From Psychroflexus montanilacus (GTDB lineage: Bacteria; Bacteroidota; Bacteroidia; Flavobacteriales; Flavobacteriaceae), in NCBI RefSeq assembly GCF_020164535.1, contig NZ_JAIQZC010000002.1:62001-126000 (forward strand): a stretch of 64,000 bases of DNA, read 5' to 3'. Below, piece after piece: positions 63,551-64,000 of this stretch. The notes beneath the pieces are model-generated. The model saw nothing but the letters and a program-made list of their open reading frames with translations, was not told the origin of the DNA and ran no database searches. Within the stretch, counting starts at the first letter, position 1. Each line of letters starts with the position of its first letter. Both the position numbers and the translations under genes were made by a program.

Positions 63551-64000
63551 TTATTTCTTTTCAATTTTTGCGTTTCTCGTATATCCACTCTTCTTATATC
63601 CATCAATGAATATTATTTTGGCTTCTCTATTTTCAATTCCGTGTCTTTGAACTCTAAAGTGTCCGCTTACGCCAAATTCGCCCGTCCGAATAATTTTTGT
63701 GAAGTAAGAACTATCAATTATTTCAATGTCATTTTTTGAACTGTTGATAAACTTTTCTCCATTTAGTTTAACTCGTCTCTGTTCGCCACTATCAATTCCG
63801 TGAATGATTTTAGTTTCCGTATCAGTATAGTTGTAGAACAAAATAAATGACATTACATAATCGTGAATTTTACCATACCAACTTCTGCCTTCTTGTTCGC
63901 TATATTCCCAACCATAGATTTCATCATTACTTTGAAGTTCGTATTGTTTAGTTGCTTGAGTTGTTCCATCATTGTAAATTGGCATTATAAGCAATTCTCG
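63551..64000 (-). CDS. Hypothetical protein, 5' end outside the window
   Basis: 150 codons are visible and the frame stays open to base 64000. Hydrophilic and aromatic (KQYELQSNDEIYGWEYSEQEGRSWYGKIHDYVMSFILFYNY), basic tail KSGYTRNAKIEKK. No family recognised. Strand and place suggest the next cassette gene. Confidence 0.55.
   Translation of the reverse strand, partial: RELLIMPIYNDGTTQATKQYELQSNDEIYGWEYSEQEGRSWYGKIHDYVMSFILFYNYTDTETKIIHGIDSGEQRRVKLNGEKFINSSKNDIEIIDSSYFTKIIRTGEFGVSGHFRVQRHGIENREAKIIFIDGYKKSGYTRNAKIEKK

Larger units (their letters stand above)
55307..64000 (-). mobile_element. Integron-like gene cassette array (no integrase seen)
   Basis: Cassettes run on the minus strand. 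Each starts with its own core and ends with the matching inverse core: GTTGTGGCTA/TAGCCACAAC (55307 and 56005-56014); GTTAGGCAC/GTGCCTAAC (57604 and 58777); GTTGCACA/TGTGCAAC (58907 and 60636); GTTGCCCACA/TGTGGGCAAC (60654 and 61185); GTTGTAACTA/TAGCTACAAC (61312 and 62117). Palindromes of ~120-140 bp (one short) sit between them, as attC sites do. Stop codons of two genes fall inside the inverse core. The right end is beyond the window. No intI in this window. Confidence 0.75.

Overview
The window is a piece of a Bacteroidota chromosome, most likely a marine-type Flavobacteriaceae (Gramella/Zunongwangia-like). Signs of this are flavobacterial protein families (DUF3822, DUF3078, DUF3127, PorV/PorQ-like, glutamine synthetase III, Cry-DASH next to an FeS photolyase), promoters of the TTTG-N17-19-TAnnTTTG type instead of -35/-10, few Shine-Dalgarno sites, and frequent TTG starts. 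This assignment rests on recognition of families, not on a database search.

Bases 1-42200 are core chromosome. In order: kdsB (cut by the window edge), a RecD-like helicase, a three-gene unit ending in rsmD, a flavin reductase with a DUF3127 protein, a short-chain fatty acid transporter with aat, csaA, an OYE-type ene-reductase, a flavin and light cluster (flavin reductase, DUF2256, Cry-DASH, FeS-type photolyase), an acidic lipoprotein, pyrF-prfA-DUF3078-purM, glnN, a Ca/Na exchanger, a FadL-like porin, a low-complexity lipoprotein, proS, two identical tRNA-Glu genes, rpsT, a ferric iron ABC transporter, a sugar-phosphate transferase, lnt, pssA, a PorV-like protein, an M1 peptidase, a UvrD/PcrA helicase, a potassium-channel-like protein, a TsaC-type enzyme and an M28 peptidase.

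From tRNA-Ser (42218-42302) to the end the window looks like an acquired island. A tyrosine recombinase follows the tRNA, then an AT-rich stretch, a strongly structured non-coding block (45075-45362), and cargo genes: a beta-carbonic anhydrase, a K+/H+ antiporter and small membrane proteins.

The most exciting locus is 50110-52870. A divergent repressor/small-HTH pair precedes a sigma-70-family factor. Two bases after the sigma gene comes a Cas12f/TnpB-like protein whose RuvC Asp and Glu are replaced (Ser228, Asn324) and whose zinc ribbon and RuvC-III are missing. A folded RNA candidate follows immediately and appears to end in a single guide. This matches the recently reported idea of RNA-guided transcription by a nuclease-dead Cas12f plus an ECF sigma factor in Bacteroidota.

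Downstream sits a complete ~1.99-kb group II intron (53023-55010, minus strand). After it comes an integron-like gene cassette array (55307 to the window end) without a visible integrase. Each cassette begins and ends with its own complementary core (for example GTTGTGGCTA...TAGCCACAAC) and long imperfect palindromes lie between cassettes. Genes run on the minus strand: HepT/MntA toxin-antitoxin, an AlbA_2/Schlafen-like protein, and unknown proteins. Two different IS110-family elements and one IS1182 element have entered the array, one IS110 precisely inside an attC-like palindrome.
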